DNA from: JAKQIM01 sp964633225
GTDB lineage: Bacteria > Chloroflexota > Anaerolineae > Anaerolineales > UBA4823
NCBI GenBank assembly: GCA_964633225.1
Contig: CAZWFQ010000004.1
Span: forward strand, 16,381 to 80,380
DNA length: 64,000 nucleotides
Direction: 5' to 3'
Shown here piece after piece: positions 34,403-43,930 of this stretch. The notes below the pieces were generated by a model. It searched no databases and was not told the DNA's origin. It saw only the letters and a list, made by a program, of their open reading frames with translations. The translations under genes were made by a program, and so were the position numbers. Position 1 is the stretch's first letter, and each line of letters begins with the position of its first letter.

Positions 34403-34942
34403 ATGCTGCATCCCTTCGAAAGTATTTCTTCTGCCCGGCGCAGACAATTCTTCTACCCCCTGCTCGGCCTGGCCCTGCTGATTATGATGGTCATGAACTG
34501 GGTGGGACTGCCGCTCAACACACCCGCCGCCCCCAACGGCATTGTCTCATTTGAGTTAGCCGGCAGCCCAGAGCGGGCGGCTGCCATGCTCAACTCTTGG
34601 GATGCTGATGCCCATGCCAGGGCCGCCTTCATCCAGGGGCTGGACTTCTTATTTCCTGCCGTCTATTCCACCACCGTAGCCCTGGGCTGCATCATGGCAG
34701 CCAGTGCGCTCTCGGCACGCCGTCTCCCCCTGGCCCATTGGGGGCGCGCCCTGGCCTGGGGGCAGTGGATTGCAGCCATCTTTGATTACCTCGAAAACAT
34801 TGCCTTGGTGGTACTGCTCTTTAGCCCAGCCCAGGCTCCCTGGCCTCAGATGGCAGCCGTTTGCGCGGTCATCAAGTTTGGCCTGCTGTTCGCCGGTCTG
34901 GTCTACGGCTTTTATGGTTTGGTGATGCGCTGGGGCCATTGA
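34403..34942 (+). CDS. Four-helix membrane protein, unknown
   Basis: 179 residues; family not recognised. Hydrophobic helices at ~18-38, ~85-105, ~115-140 and ~150-172, with a ~45-residue loop after the first that contains FELAGSPERAAAMLNSWD. ATG 34403 is chosen for GGAG at 34393-34396; an ATG at 34382 is less well placed. A TACAAT -10-like box lies at 34376-34381. It lies between the FG-GAP protein and the lipoprotein genes on the same strand. Confidence 0.65.
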   Translation: MLHPFESISSARRRQFFYPLLGLALLIMMVMNWVGLPLNTPAAPNGIVSFELAGSPERAAAMLNSWDADAHARAAFIQGLDFLFPAVYSTTVALGCIMAASALSARRLPLAHWGRALAWGQWIAAIFDYLENIALVVLLFSPAQAPWPQMAAVCAVIKFGLLFAGLVYGFYGLVMRWGH

Positions 34943-35004
34943 TTGCAACCAATCCCCACCGGATGCGTATACTGAGTATCGATCTTAAATTTGTGGAGGC
35001 TGCT

Positions 35005-35877
35005 ATGTTCCGAAAATCATTCTTACTGGCTGTGGCTGCCCTGGTGTTAGCCAGCCTGGCTTGTGGCATCAATATTGAAACCCCCATGACCGAAGTTAAA
35101 ACCGGTCCTACAGAAACCGAAGAGATCAACATCCCGCTGCTGGAGAGCCAGGATGCCACTGCCGATGTGACCCTGGAATTTGGTGCCGGCAATATCAAGC
35201 TGGCCCCAGGCGCAGAAGACGCCCTGGTAACTGGCACTGCCGAGTACAATGTCACCGACTTCAAGCCCGACATCACCGTCAATGGCGATAATGTCACCAT
35301 CTCACAGGGTGATCTCAACGTGCGCGGCATTCCCCAGTTTCAAGATGACCTGATCAATAATTGGGATCTGCAGTTGGGCAGTGCTCCGCTCTTCCTGCGC
35401 ATCAATGCTGGCGCCTACACCGCTGATTATGAGCTGGGGGGCCTCTCGCTGACCGGTCTGGACGTCACCGATGGCGCCGCAGATGTGGATCTGAAATTCT
35501 CTGAACCTAACCTGGTAGAGATGGAAAGCCTCACCTACAATACCGGTGCCTCCAATATTTCTCTCGAGGGCTTGGGCAATGCCAACCTCTCCAAGCTGGT
35601 CTTTCGCAGCGGAGCCGGCTCTTACACGCTGGACTTCTCTGGCGAGATGCAGCGCGATATGACCGTCAACATTGAAGCGGGCATCAGCAGTATCACCATT
35701 ATTGTTCCCGAGGGTGTGGCAGCCAACCTGACCTTTGAGGGCGGCATGTCAAATGTTACCTACGATGACGGTTGGGACAAGGACGGCAGCAATTACACCG
35801 CTGCCGGAGATGACTATACCCTCACCATCTCTGTCCAGATGGGTGCCGGCAACCTGGAACTTAAGATAGACAAATAG
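35005..35877 (+). CDS. Lipoprotein with toast-rack/LiaF-like beta domains
   Basis: 290 residues. Signal with lipobox VLASLAC (cleavage before Cys ~20). The mature part is built of short beta repeats rich in Gly, Asn and Asp: VTLEFGAGNIKLAPGAED, LRINAGAYTADYELGGL, LTYNTGASNISLEGLG, FRSGAGSYTLDFSG, NIEAGISSITIIVPEG and VQMGAGNLELKIDK. These are typical of DUF4097/LiaF-type toast-rack folds found in envelope-stress sensors. TGGAGG at 34994-34999 precedes ATG. TATACT at 34967-34972 is a candidate -10, and a very strong palindromic terminator follows at 35881. Confidence 0.8.
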   Translation: MFRKSFLLAVAALVLASLACGINIETPMTEVKTGPTETEEINIPLLESQDATADVTLEFGAGNIKLAPGAEDALVTGTAEYNVTDFKPDITVNGDNVTISQGDLNVRGIPQFQDDLINNWDLQLGSAPLFLRINAGAYTADYELGGLSLTGLDVTDGAADVDLKFSEPNLVEMESLTYNTGASNISLEGLGNANLSKLVFRSGAGSYTLDFSGEMQRDMTVNIEAGISSITIIVPEGVAANLTFEGGMSNVTYDDGWDKDGSNYTAAGDDYTLTISVQMGAGNLELKIDK

Positions 35878-35880
35878 ATA

Positions 35881-35928
35881 CATTAAGCAAAAATCCCAGG
35901 GCAATTGCCCTGGGATTTTTGCTTAATG
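35881..35928. terminator. 48-base perfect palindrome, bidirectional terminator
   Basis: Each half of 24 bases (35881-35904 and 35905-35928) is the exact reverse complement of the other, centre GCAATTGC, with ATTTTTG/CAAAAAT arms. It closes the lipoprotein gene and, on the other strand, the ferredoxin gene that ends 4 bases away. Confidence 0.85.
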
Positions 35929-35931
35929 TCG

Positions 35932-36330
35932 TTAGCCGTTAGAGCTGTAACCCGGCCCATCCTTGAAGTAATCGTAATTAGGCTTGATATCGGGGGTCAG
36001 ATCCACCACCTCGCCGGCCTCAAGCTTGCGGGCACAATCGAGCACTACCTTCTCGCCGTGGTGATTGGTCCCTTCATAATGGCCGGTCAGGCCAATCTTG
36101 CTGATGAACTCGCCGCCTTTGGCTGTGTAAGCAGAGGGCACCTCATCTTCCGGGAAGATCGCACCGTAGGGGCATTCAGCCACGCAGGCGCCGCAGTCGA
36201 TACAGGTATCGGGATCGATGTAATACCAGGGCCATTCTCCCTCCGGCTTGCCAGGGACAATACATTCGACCGGGCAAACTTCTACGCAGCCCGAGTCGCG
36301 TAAACATAGACTGGTGATAATGTGCGTCAT
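35932..36330 (-). CDS. 7Fe-type ferredoxin (3Fe-4S/4Fe-4S)
   Basis: 132 residues from ATG 36330, which has AGGAGG 10 bases upstream. First cluster motif SLCLRDSGCVEVCPVECI and second TCIDCGACVAECPYGAIF, as in 7Fe/8Fe ferredoxins such as FdxA. A ~60-residue C-terminal extension ends in an SSNG tail. Soluble cytoplasmic electron carrier; partner unknown. The upstream 140 bases include a 14-base perfect palindrome. Confidence 0.9.
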   Translation of the reverse strand: MTHIITSLCLRDSGCVEVCPVECIVPGKPEGEWPWYYIDPDTCIDCGACVAECPYGAIFPEDEVPSAYTAKGGEFISKIGLTGHYEGTNHHGEKVVLDCARKLEAGEVVDLTPDIKPNYDYFKDGPGYSSNG

Positions 36331-36383
36331 TTTTGCATTCCTCCTGAGTAAAATATGAATTGAACTGTACCGTTGAAAGTGCA

Positions 36384-36397
36384 CTGGTCGCGACCAG
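36384..36397. promoter_or_regulatory. Perfect 14-base palindrome upstream of the ferredoxin gene
   Basis: CTGGTCGCGACCAG, 54 bases upstream of the ferredoxin start, in a non-coding gap. Its symmetry and place suggest the operator of a dimeric regulator. No -10/-35 pair is clear beside it. Confidence 0.4.
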
Positions 36398-36469
36398 AGC
36401 ATCGCTTTGGATTTTAGCCCCCGCCCCCCCCTTTGTCAAGCAACTGAGACTCCCGCTGCCGGCTGCCAT

Positions 36470-39400
36470 CTACACATATAAAATGATATGGAAGCTGCTG
36501 CCGGGGCAGGTCTCCTCATCGTGCCCGGGGCTTTCCACCCAGATGCGCCCGCCGTGTGCCTCAATGATTCCGCGGGCAATTGCCAGGCCCAGCCCAGGCC
36601 CGCCGCCCTTGAATTTCGTTTGGCCTGATGAGTGGAAAGAGACCTCACCCGTCTGGTAGAATTTTTCAAAGATCAATTCGTGATAAGCCGGGTCAATGCC
36701 AATTCCGTTGTCAGTGACCACCAACTCTACCCGCTCTGGCTGACCGGCGCGCTTGGGCGGCAGCAGCTTGCCCGAGACGGTAATCTTGCCGCCATCCGGC
36801 GTGAACTTGATGGCGTTGACAATCAACTGGCCAAAAACTTTGGTCAACTGATCGGCATCGGCCTGGACAGGCGGGAGTTCCTCCAGGCCCACCATTTCGA
36901 AGCTGATCTGGCGCTCTTTCATGGCACGCTGGTATTTTTCGCCCACCGCATCGATCACAAACACCAATGGGATCAGGCCTTTGTACAGGGTAAAGGTCTG
37001 GCTGGTGATCTTTGAAATATCCAGCATACTGTTGACCACCTCCAGCATGCGGTTTGAGCCGCTGACAATACCATCCACCAGTTTCTTAATCTCAGGATTA
37101 GCCGCCACAGTGGGGTGAGTCTGGGCCACCTGGGCATAACCGCTGGTAATGGTCAGCGGGGTGCGCAGCTCGTGAGCCGCCACATTGATGAAATCCGATT
37201 TGTTCCGATCCAACCGCTCCAGGTTGTGATAGGCGCGGTTCAATTCTTCAGTCCGCTGCATCACCATCTGCTCAAGCTGCTCATTGAAGCGCTTGATCTG
37301 ATCATACAGGCTGGCGTTTTCGAGCGCCGCCGCTGCTTGCACGGCAAAGGTGGTTGCCACCGTGGCATCATACTCCATGAAGGCGCCAGCCTCGCAGCGT
37401 GTCAGTGAGATCATTCCAAGCGTGCGTCCCTTCGAAATAAGCGGCACGCCCAACCACGAATAGTTGAGCGGCAGGCCCTCCGCCTGCTTCCAGCCCGCCT
37501 CGCGCGTCACATCATCCACCACCAAAGCGCCCTGGCGCTCTACCATCTGGTTATACACATCCCCGGGCCGGATGGGCATTCGCAGGTCTTCTTCCCCCTC
37601 CGGGAAGCCCCGTTGGGATACACTGACCAAAACCCGATCCTCTTGAAGCCAGAGCGAACCGCGTTCATACGGCAGCACCATGGCCATTTGATCCAAAACC
37701 CGCCCGGTCAATTCTCCTAATTCAAGGCTAGAGGACATTTCGCGGCCCGCCTGCCGCAGTGCATCCGCCAGGTTGCGCCGGTCTGTCTCGGCCTGGTAAA
37801 GCTGGGCATTGCGGATGGCGATTGCAATCTGGTCAGCCAGGATCTGCATGGTCCACAAATCGTCTGGGCCAAAGGCATCTATTTGCTCCGCCTGGATATC
37901 TAACACCCCAATACTGCGGCTGCCCATCCGCAGGGGCAGGGTTAGCTCAGAACGTGTTTCGGGCAGTTCTTTAACAGACAGGTAATCTGGTTCAGCCCGC
38001 ACATCGTTCACCAGGCGATACTGGCTGGTGCGGCAGACATGCGCAATGATGCTCGAAGCCTCAAAATCAAGCACCGTATACGATCGTGATAAGGGCACCT
38101 GGGCCCGCCCGGCACTCGCCTGCAGGATGATCGTCTTGCGGGTAGGTGCAATCAGCCAGACACTGACATTGTAATAGCCAAAGCGCTCATGGATCAGGCG
38201 CACAACCTGGTCTAACAGCTCATCCAGTGCCAGGATCGAGGTTGCCTGCTGGCCCACCTGGCTAGAAGCCTCAAGCTGCACAGCCCGCCGCGAGAGAACC
38301 TGGTTTGCCGCTTCTAACTCGGCCGTGCGCTCAGCCACACGCTGCTCAAGGGTATGCGTCCAGGCTTCCAATTCTTCGTACAGGCGTGCATTCTCAATGG
38401 CGCTGGCAGCCTGGTTGGCAAAGATCACCATCAATTCCATATCTTCTTGCGAAAACCGCCCGCTGACCGTGCGATTATCGGCATAGATCATGCCGACCAA
38501 CTCTGCACGGGTCAACAACGGCACACATAATACCGAGCGCAAGTTAAGCTCTAAGACACTGGATTGACGGCTGAAGCGCTCATCTGCCATGGCGTCTTGC
38601 AGCAGCACAGGCTTCTTCGACTGAGCCACCTCGCCTAACACCGTGTAACTGATCTCGGCCTGGGCGCGTGCCAGTTCATCCTCAGCCATGCCCCGCGCCA
38701 CACGCAGGTTCATCTGCCCGGCCTCGTCCACCAATACCAAAAAGCCGCGCTCAGCACCGCTCAGCTCGATCACCTGGTCCATCACATAATGCAGCAGCGA
38801 CTCGGCATCATGTGTTTCGTTCATTTGGACACTGATGTTCAGCACCCGGCGCAGCTTATCTTGGATACGAGCCGGCTCAACCGCCTCCGTCTGCTCAATT
38901 TCGGGCGCTTCAGAGAAATCGGCATGCTGGGCACCGGTGCGGCGCGCCATCTGGCGCGTCCACTCCAAGAGGATGGCACGGTTGATCTGGACTTTATTGA
39001 GATAAGAGCGGCGCAGGGCTTCGTCACTCAGCGTGGCAATTCCGTTCAGCATCGCCAGGTGAGCTTGCTGCAAAGAATCCCATGCCTCGTTTTCAATCCG
39101 CTCACATGCTGCGGGGCAAGCCTCTAACACCTGGTAATGGATCCACCACACATCTTGCATCGGGTAGTCCCCGCCAGTGCCCAGGGCCGAAGCCAGGCGT
39201 GTGGCTTCGCCCGATATATCATAGGCCAGTTCCCACTGGCCCAACTGTAAATGCGCCGCCGCCCGCCAGGCCAGGGCAGCCGAAAGCTCGGTGGCTTTCA
39301 GCTCACGCAAGATATTGCCCGCCCGCCAGGTCACTTCCAAAGCCGCACCCGGCAGGCCTTGCGCCAACAGCACCTGCCCTTTTGTGATAGAGGCTGCGCT

Positions 39401-42400
39401 CTCGGCCCAGCGGTTGCCCGAGTCTTGTGTGAGCTGAATGGATTCCTCCAGCACCGCGAGGGCTTCTTCATAACGCCCCAACGCCAGGCAGCAGCGTCCC
39501 ATCGTTTCCATATACAATCCAAGGCGGCGGTAATCTTGCAAACTGCGCGCCAACCCAACCGCCTGTTCCATATATTCAAGCGCCCGGCTATACAGGCCCA
39601 TCGACCAGTGGATTACCGCCAGGTTATTGTAAGATACGGCCTGGCCGTTCTTGTCGTCTAGGCTGCGGCGGATTGCAAGAGACTGTTCATGATGATCACG
39701 CGCCTGGGCAAAATCGGTCACCGCCAGGCCGATCGAGGTCAGGGCCTTGGCCTGCCCGCCCAGGTCTCCGATCTGGCGGAACAATTTCAGGGCCCGCTGT
39801 GCATATTGAATGGCAGGTTCCGTGCGGCCGGCGCGCATGTGCAGGTGGCCCAATAGGCGCCAGTTTTCTGCCTGCCCGGCAGGGTCGTTCAAGGTCTCGT
39901 ACAACTTCAAGGCCTGCTCGTGGCAGCTCTGGGCATGATCGAAACGAGACAATTGATAATACAAATCACCCAAGCCGGTCAGCGCCTGGGCTTCCAATAG
40001 TTGTTGACCCGATCGGTGCGCCAATTCCACCGCGGCCTCAGCCGAACGCAGGGCTTCTTCTTTTTGCCCCCGTAAGCCGGCCAGCTCAACCTTGCGCCTG
40101 AGCGCTTCCACCTGGCGAGGCAAGTCCCCCAGCGCTTGGGCCAGGTCGCTCATCACCGCCAGTTCCTTCTGCTGCTGCTCACGCTCGCCCAGGGCCACAT
40201 AACAGCGCTCGCGCCCGGCATGCAGGTCAAAAGATAGGGCTGGCTCAACCAGTTCGGGATGGCTTTCAAGCAATGTAATTGCTTCTGTATAGTACCGCAG
40301 GGCAGTTTGGATTGCCTGGCGCCGCATGGCACTCTCAGCCGCCTGGCGTAGGACCTGCAAACTTTGCTGTGTATCGCCGACCCGCACAGCATGCCAGGCC
40401 AACCAATCCACAATTTTTTCCAACGGATACAGCCGGCGCAGCGCTTCAATGATGCGCTGGTGGCGTTCCCGTCGGTCAGGCTCCGTGAGGGTCTGGTAAA
40501 CCACCTGCCGCATGGCATCGGTGGTAAAGCCGTACACCTGCACGCCGCCGCGCTGGCTGACTTCCAAGACATGCTGGCTTACAGCCCGCTGTACCAGCCC
40601 CATCGCTGTATCACCAGCGCGGCCGCACACTTCTAACAGCACGTCAATTTCCAGCCACTCGCCCATCGCCGCCGCCCACTGCAACAGCCCCAAGAGCGTT
40701 GCATCCAGGCGCTTCAAGTGACGGCGAGCCGCATCCTGGATATCAGCCGGCAGGGTCAGGGCATCCAGGTCAATCTGCCATTGGCTGCTATCAAAGCGCA
40801 GCAGTTCTTCTTCCACCAGGCTTTGCATCACGCTTTGAATGAAGGTTGGGTTGCCTCCGGTCTCTGCCATCAACCGCGGCAGCAAACCATCCGGCAGCGG
40901 CGCACTGGCAATCTCTTCGGCGCCCAACATCGAACGGACGAAGACCTCAACGTCTGCCTCGTTGAGCGGCAGCAGAGAGATCAGGTTGCCGATCCGCGCC
41001 GGGCTGGCTTGAATTTCATCCGCCCGTCCCGTCGCCTCGTCAATTAAGCCCAGCAGCGGGTGAGATGCAGTGATCTCATCATCCCGGTAAGAGCCCACCA
41101 AGAGCAAGCGCCGGGTCCCGGCCTTCTGGCTGAGGGCTTCCAGCAAGGCAATTGACTCAGCATCTGCATACTGCAAATCTTCCAAGATGATGACCAGCGG
41201 CTGGTTGACCGCCAACAGCAGGTCAGCCGCCGAGTTCCGCAGCCAGGCCGGGTCCTTCTCTCCCGCCTGAGTGGCGACCAAATTAAACTGTGCCCCCAGC
41301 TCAGGCATCAAAGCATTCAGCGCAGGGCCATGTTGGGCCAGGGCCTTGGGCTGGTGGGTGCGGATGAGGGGGATCAACATGCTGAAAATGTCCATCCAGG
41401 GACGGTAGGGGATGCGATCTTGCTTCTGACAATCCCCCTCGCACACCAACACCCGCTGCACCTGGGCGCGCGCCTTGAACTCGCGCCCCAGGCGCCGCTT
41501 CCCCATGCCCGCCGCCCCCGTGATCAACACCAGGTTCCCCTGCCCCTGCAGCATATGCATCAACAAACCCTGTAGATGGGCCAGCTCGGCTTCTCGTCCC
41601 ACAAAGCGCGCGCTCTGGATATAGCCGCGCCGGGTCTCGCGCGTTTCCACCGGGAATTGCAATCCACTGATCACATTGATGGCCTCAATGACCTGGCTGG
41701 CACTGGCATAGCGGTTAGCCGGCTCTTTTTCCAGCAGCTTCATGATCAGGTCCTGCAAACCCTGCGGCACATGGCGCACCAGGTCGCTGGGCAGCTCGGG
41801 CTGTTCCTCCAGGTGGCGGCGCATGAGCACAATGCTGCTGGTGTCGCCAAAAGGCAGGCGGCCGGTCACAATCTCGTACAGCGTCACCCCCAGCGAATAC
41901 AGGTCGGCGCGTTGATCCACCTCGCCGCCACGGATCATTTCGGGGGCAATATAATCGGGGGTGCCTCGCACCTTGATCTGACCACCGGCACGCGGCTCTC
42001 CAATCAGGCCAAAGTCCATCAACTTCACCTGGCCAGAGGGTGTGATCTGGATATTGCGGGATTTTACGTCGTAATGAATAAGGCCGCGTGAGTGGATGTA
42101 GCTCAGAGCGCGGCAGACCTGAACAATGATCTCATACAGCCAGGTATAATCCGGCGCTTGCCCGGCCTCCGGCACCTTCAGATGCCGCTGGGCCAGGCTG
42201 AGCAGGTCCTCGCCCTGCACATACTGCATGGTGTAATAGAACGCGTTGAGATGTTCGGCATCCGGCAACTCTTCAACATTGAAGATGCTGCCAAAATCGT
42301 ACACTTCCACCAGGTTAGGATGGTGCAGTTGGCCTAGCGTAGCAAACTCATACTTGAACTGCGCCATACTGCGGTCACCGATATGCTCGGTACGTACCAG

Positions 42401-42517
42401 CTTCAGGGCCATCACCTGATCAGAACGCAAAGGATCCTTGACCAGGTACACGATACCCATGCCGCCCTGGCCAAGTTTGCTGATGATGCGGTAGCGATGG
42501 TTAATGGTTGCTGACAT
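36470..42517 (-). CDS. Giant hybrid: Ser/Thr kinase, AAA ATPase, TPR, GAF repeats, histidine kinase
   Basis: 2015 residues. Order: Ser/Thr kinase (~9-285; Lys39, HYDVKSRN catalytic Asp150, DFG 168-170, APE); predicted NTPase of the MalT/PknK type (~305-700; FVGREAELAHL, Walker A GAAGMGKRR ~334-342, Walker B LVIILEDLQYAD ~441); a long helical TPR region (~760-1120); three GAF domains with coiled coils between them (SAERGFLVLVDE; FGYYNVSVWLIAP; LPYERGSLWLQED); HisKA (VAAHELRTPLTI) and HATPase (DNGIGIDP, GPGLGLAIARGIIEAHGG). Known in cyanobacteria and Chloroflexota as large sensors able to phosphorylate both Ser/Thr and His. It is cytoplasmic and has no adjacent response regulator. ATG 42517; TATAAT upstream. 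Confidence 0.9.
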   Translation of the reverse strand: MSATINHRYRIISKLGQGGMGIVYLVKDPLRSDQVMALKLVRTEHIGDRSMAQFKYEFATLGQLHHPNLVEVYDFGSIFNVEELPDAEHLNAFYYTMQYVQGEDLLSLAQRHLKVPEAGQAPDYTWLYEIIVQVCRALSYIHSRGLIHYDVKSRNIQITPSGQVKLMDFGLIGEPRAGGQIKVRGTPDYIAPEMIRGGEVDQRADLYSLGVTLYEIVTGRLPFGDTSSIVLMRRHLEEQPELPSDLVRHVPQGLQDLIMKLLEKEPANRYASASQVIEAINVISGLQFPVETRETRRGYIQSARFVGREAELAHLQGLLMHMLQGQGNLVLITGAAGMGKRRLGREFKARAQVQRVLVCEGDCQKQDRIPYRPWMDIFSMLIPLIRTHQPKALAQHGPALNALMPELGAQFNLVATQAGEKDPAWLRNSAADLLLAVNQPLVIILEDLQYADAESIALLEALSQKAGTRRLLLVGSYRDDEITASHPLLGLIDEATGRADEIQASPARIGNLISLLPLNEADVEVFVRSMLGAEEIASAPLPDGLLPRLMAETGGNPTFIQSVMQSLVEEELLRFDSSQWQIDLDALTLPADIQDAARRHLKRLDATLLGLLQWAAAMGEWLEIDVLLEVCGRAGDTAMGLVQRAVSQHVLEVSQRGGVQVYGFTTDAMRQVVYQTLTEPDRRERHQRIIEALRRLYPLEKIVDWLAWHAVRVGDTQQSLQVLRQAAESAMRRQAIQTALRYYTEAITLLESHPELVEPALSFDLHAGRERCYVALGEREQQQKELAVMSDLAQALGDLPRQVEALRRKVELAGLRGQKEEALRSAEAAVELAHRSGQQLLEAQALTGLGDLYYQLSRFDHAQSCHEQALKLYETLNDPAGQAENWRLLGHLHMRAGRTEPAIQYAQRALKLFRQIGDLGGQAKALTSIGLAVTDFAQARDHHEQSLAIRRSLDDKNGQAVSYNNLAVIHWSMGLYSRALEYMEQAVGLARSLQDYRRLGLYMETMGRCCLALGRYEEALAVLEESIQLTQDSGNRWAESAASITKGQVLLAQGLPGAALEVTWRAGNILRELKATELSAALAWRAAAHLQLGQWELAYDISGEATRLASALGTGGDYPMQDVWWIHYQVLEACPAACERIENEAWDSLQQAHLAMLNGIATLSDEALRRSYLNKVQINRAILLEWTRQMARRTGAQHADFSEAPEIEQTEAVEPARIQDKLRRVLNISVQMNETHDAESLLHYVMDQVIELSGAERGFLVLVDEAGQMNLRVARGMAEDELARAQAEISYTVLGEVAQSKKPVLLQDAMADERFSRQSSVLELNLRSVLCVPLLTRAELVGMIYADNRTVSGRFSQEDMELMVIFANQAASAIENARLYEELEAWTHTLEQRVAERTAELEAANQVLSRRAVQLEASSQVGQQATSILALDELLDQVVRLIHERFGYYNVSVWLIAPTRKTIILQASAGRAQVPLSRSYTVLDFEASSIIAHVCRTSQYRLVNDVRAEPDYLSVKELPETRSELTLPLRMGSRSIGVLDIQAEQIDAFGPDDLWTMQILADQIAIAIRNAQLYQAETDRRNLADALRQAGREMSSSLELGELTGRVLDQMAMVLPYERGSLWLQEDRVLVSVSQRGFPEGEEDLRMPIRPGDVYNQMVERQGALVVDDVTREAGWKQAEGLPLNYSWLGVPLISKGRTLGMISLTRCEAGAFMEYDATVATTFAVQAAAALENASLYDQIKRFNEQLEQMVMQRTEELNRAYHNLERLDRNKSDFINVAAHELRTPLTITSGYAQVAQTHPTVAANPEIKKLVDGIVSGSNRMLEVVNSMLDISKITSQTFTLYKGLIPLVFVIDAVGEKYQRAMKERQISFEMVGLEELPPVQADADQLTKVFGQLIVNAIKFTPDGGKITVSGKLLPPKRAGQPERVELVVTDNGIGIDPAYHELIFEKFYQTGEVSFHSSGQTKFKGGGPGLGLAIARGIIEAHGGRIWVESPGHDEETCPGSSFHIILYV

Positions 42518-42567
42518 GGCCCAATCGCGCCTACGAACGGGTTAATATAGAAAGCAAGAGTGAGAAC

Positions 42568-42573
42568 ATTATA
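42568..42573 (-). promoter_or_regulatory. -10 box of the giant kinase gene
   Basis: TATAAT on the minus strand (42573 to 42568), predicted start ~42561, giving a ~44-base leader to ATG 42517. No convincing -35. The rest of the 163-base gap to the MFS gene shows nothing clear. Confidence 0.45.
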
Positions 42574-42680
42574 CCGGAATAATCAAGCCAATGGCGCCTG
42601 AAACCGCTTTACAGAATCGTTTAGTCAATAACCCCACACCAGCCAGGCTCCCGATGTCTGACTCTGGGAACACCAAAGGC

Positions 42681-43901
42681 TTAACCCTGATCCATTTCTT
42701 TGGCGGCTGGAACCTTGAACTTCGTCCAAACCAGCAGGATACTTGACAGCGCTGCGATCGCCGTCAGCCAGAAGGGCAATGCCGGGTTAAAACGCGACCA
42801 TAACTGCCCGCCCAGCCAGGGGGCTGGCAATGAGATCAAACCCAGGCTGGTCCACAACAAGCCAAAGGCCATACCGCGCATGTTTTCAGGGATGGCCTTA
42901 GAGATCAGAGAATCGTAAGCCGGGTTCATCAGCCCATAGCCTGCCCCCAGGACCATGAACGATAACACAAAACCATAGAAGCCCTCCGCCAAAACGAAAA
43001 TCGTTAGCCCAACCCCTTCCAGTAGAAAACCCAGGGCGATCGCCCGCCGCTCACCGATGCGGTCTGAAAGCCAGCCCGCCGGGAAGGTGACGACCATCAA
43101 AACCAGGCCAAGCAGCGCATTCAAGTAGCCAATCTGCTCTACCCCCAATTGGCCAACTTCTGATAAGTAAAGCGGTTGTAAATTGCTCGATAAGTTATAG
43201 CCCACATCCCGCACGCCATCGGTGAGAAATATCCAGGTCACCAGGCCTCCTGCGGTCAATAGGGCTGCCAGGCTTCTCAGGCCGTGCTTGAATCCTTCGA
43301 GGGTGGGTTTCTCTGTAGGCCGTGGACTGCGGAATTGTTCAGCTAACGCCATCCAAATCCGCAGGGCAGTGGCCGACAGATAAGTGAGGCAAGCTGCCAG
43401 GAATAGGGTATGGAAACTGAACGAGCCCGCCAGCCAGCCGCTCAACAACGGGCCAACGATCGTCACGATCATGAACAGTCCGTTGGTCAGCCCGAATACC
43501 CTGCCGCGCGTCTCTTCGGTTGAATTTTCGGCCACAAAAGGGCCGTAAGATGGGGCAATCAGCGCGCCGGAGAAAAATTCGAGCCCCAAAGAAACAATGA
43601 TCCATTCCCAGGATGGAGAAAGAATGAAGCCAATGTAGCCAAATGAACCACCAATAGCGCCGATGGCAATGATCCGCAGGCGGCCCACTTTGTCTGAAAG
43701 CCATCCCCCAAAGATTTGCAGGGCCATGGGTACCATGCCTGCAATTGAGTAAACCAGACCAACCTGGGGCGGGGTGGCCCCCATCTCATCTGCCAGGTAG
43801 ATAGGCAGCAGTGTATAGACCATGATCCCAGCGATGTTGGCCAGGATCATGGAGGCAATGAACCAACGCAAGGTCGGCGTGAGCAGCCGGAATGCGCGCA
43901 T
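42681..43901 (-). CDS. Major facilitator superfamily transporter
   Basis: 406 residues with 12 predicted helices in two six-helix halves; the loop 2-3 motif GGWLSDKVGRLRI and its second-half counterpart AGWLSDRIGERRA are the MFS signatures. Resembles drug/sugar efflux-type permeases (MFS_1); substrate unknown. It starts 29 bases after the AAA+ gene on the same strand, so it is probably the last gene of the radical SAM operon, perhaps exporting its product (inference). Confidence 0.87.
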   Translation of the reverse strand: MRAFRLLTPTLRWFIASMILANIAGIMVYTLLPIYLADEMGATPPQVGLVYSIAGMVPMALQIFGGWLSDKVGRLRIIAIGAIGGSFGYIGFILSPSWEWIIVSLGLEFFSGALIAPSYGPFVAENSTEETRGRVFGLTNGLFMIVTIVGPLLSGWLAGSFSFHTLFLAACLTYLSATALRIWMALAEQFRSPRPTEKPTLEGFKHGLRSLAALLTAGGLVTWIFLTDGVRDVGYNLSSNLQPLYLSEVGQLGVEQIGYLNALLGLVLMVVTFPAGWLSDRIGERRAIALGFLLEGVGLTIFVLAEGFYGFVLSFMVLGAGYGLMNPAYDSLISKAIPENMRGMAFGLLWTSLGLISLPAPWLGGQLWSRFNPALPFWLTAIAALSSILLVWTKFKVPAAKEMDQG

Positions 43902-43930
43902 GGGGATAATTAAACCACAAATTCAGGCTG

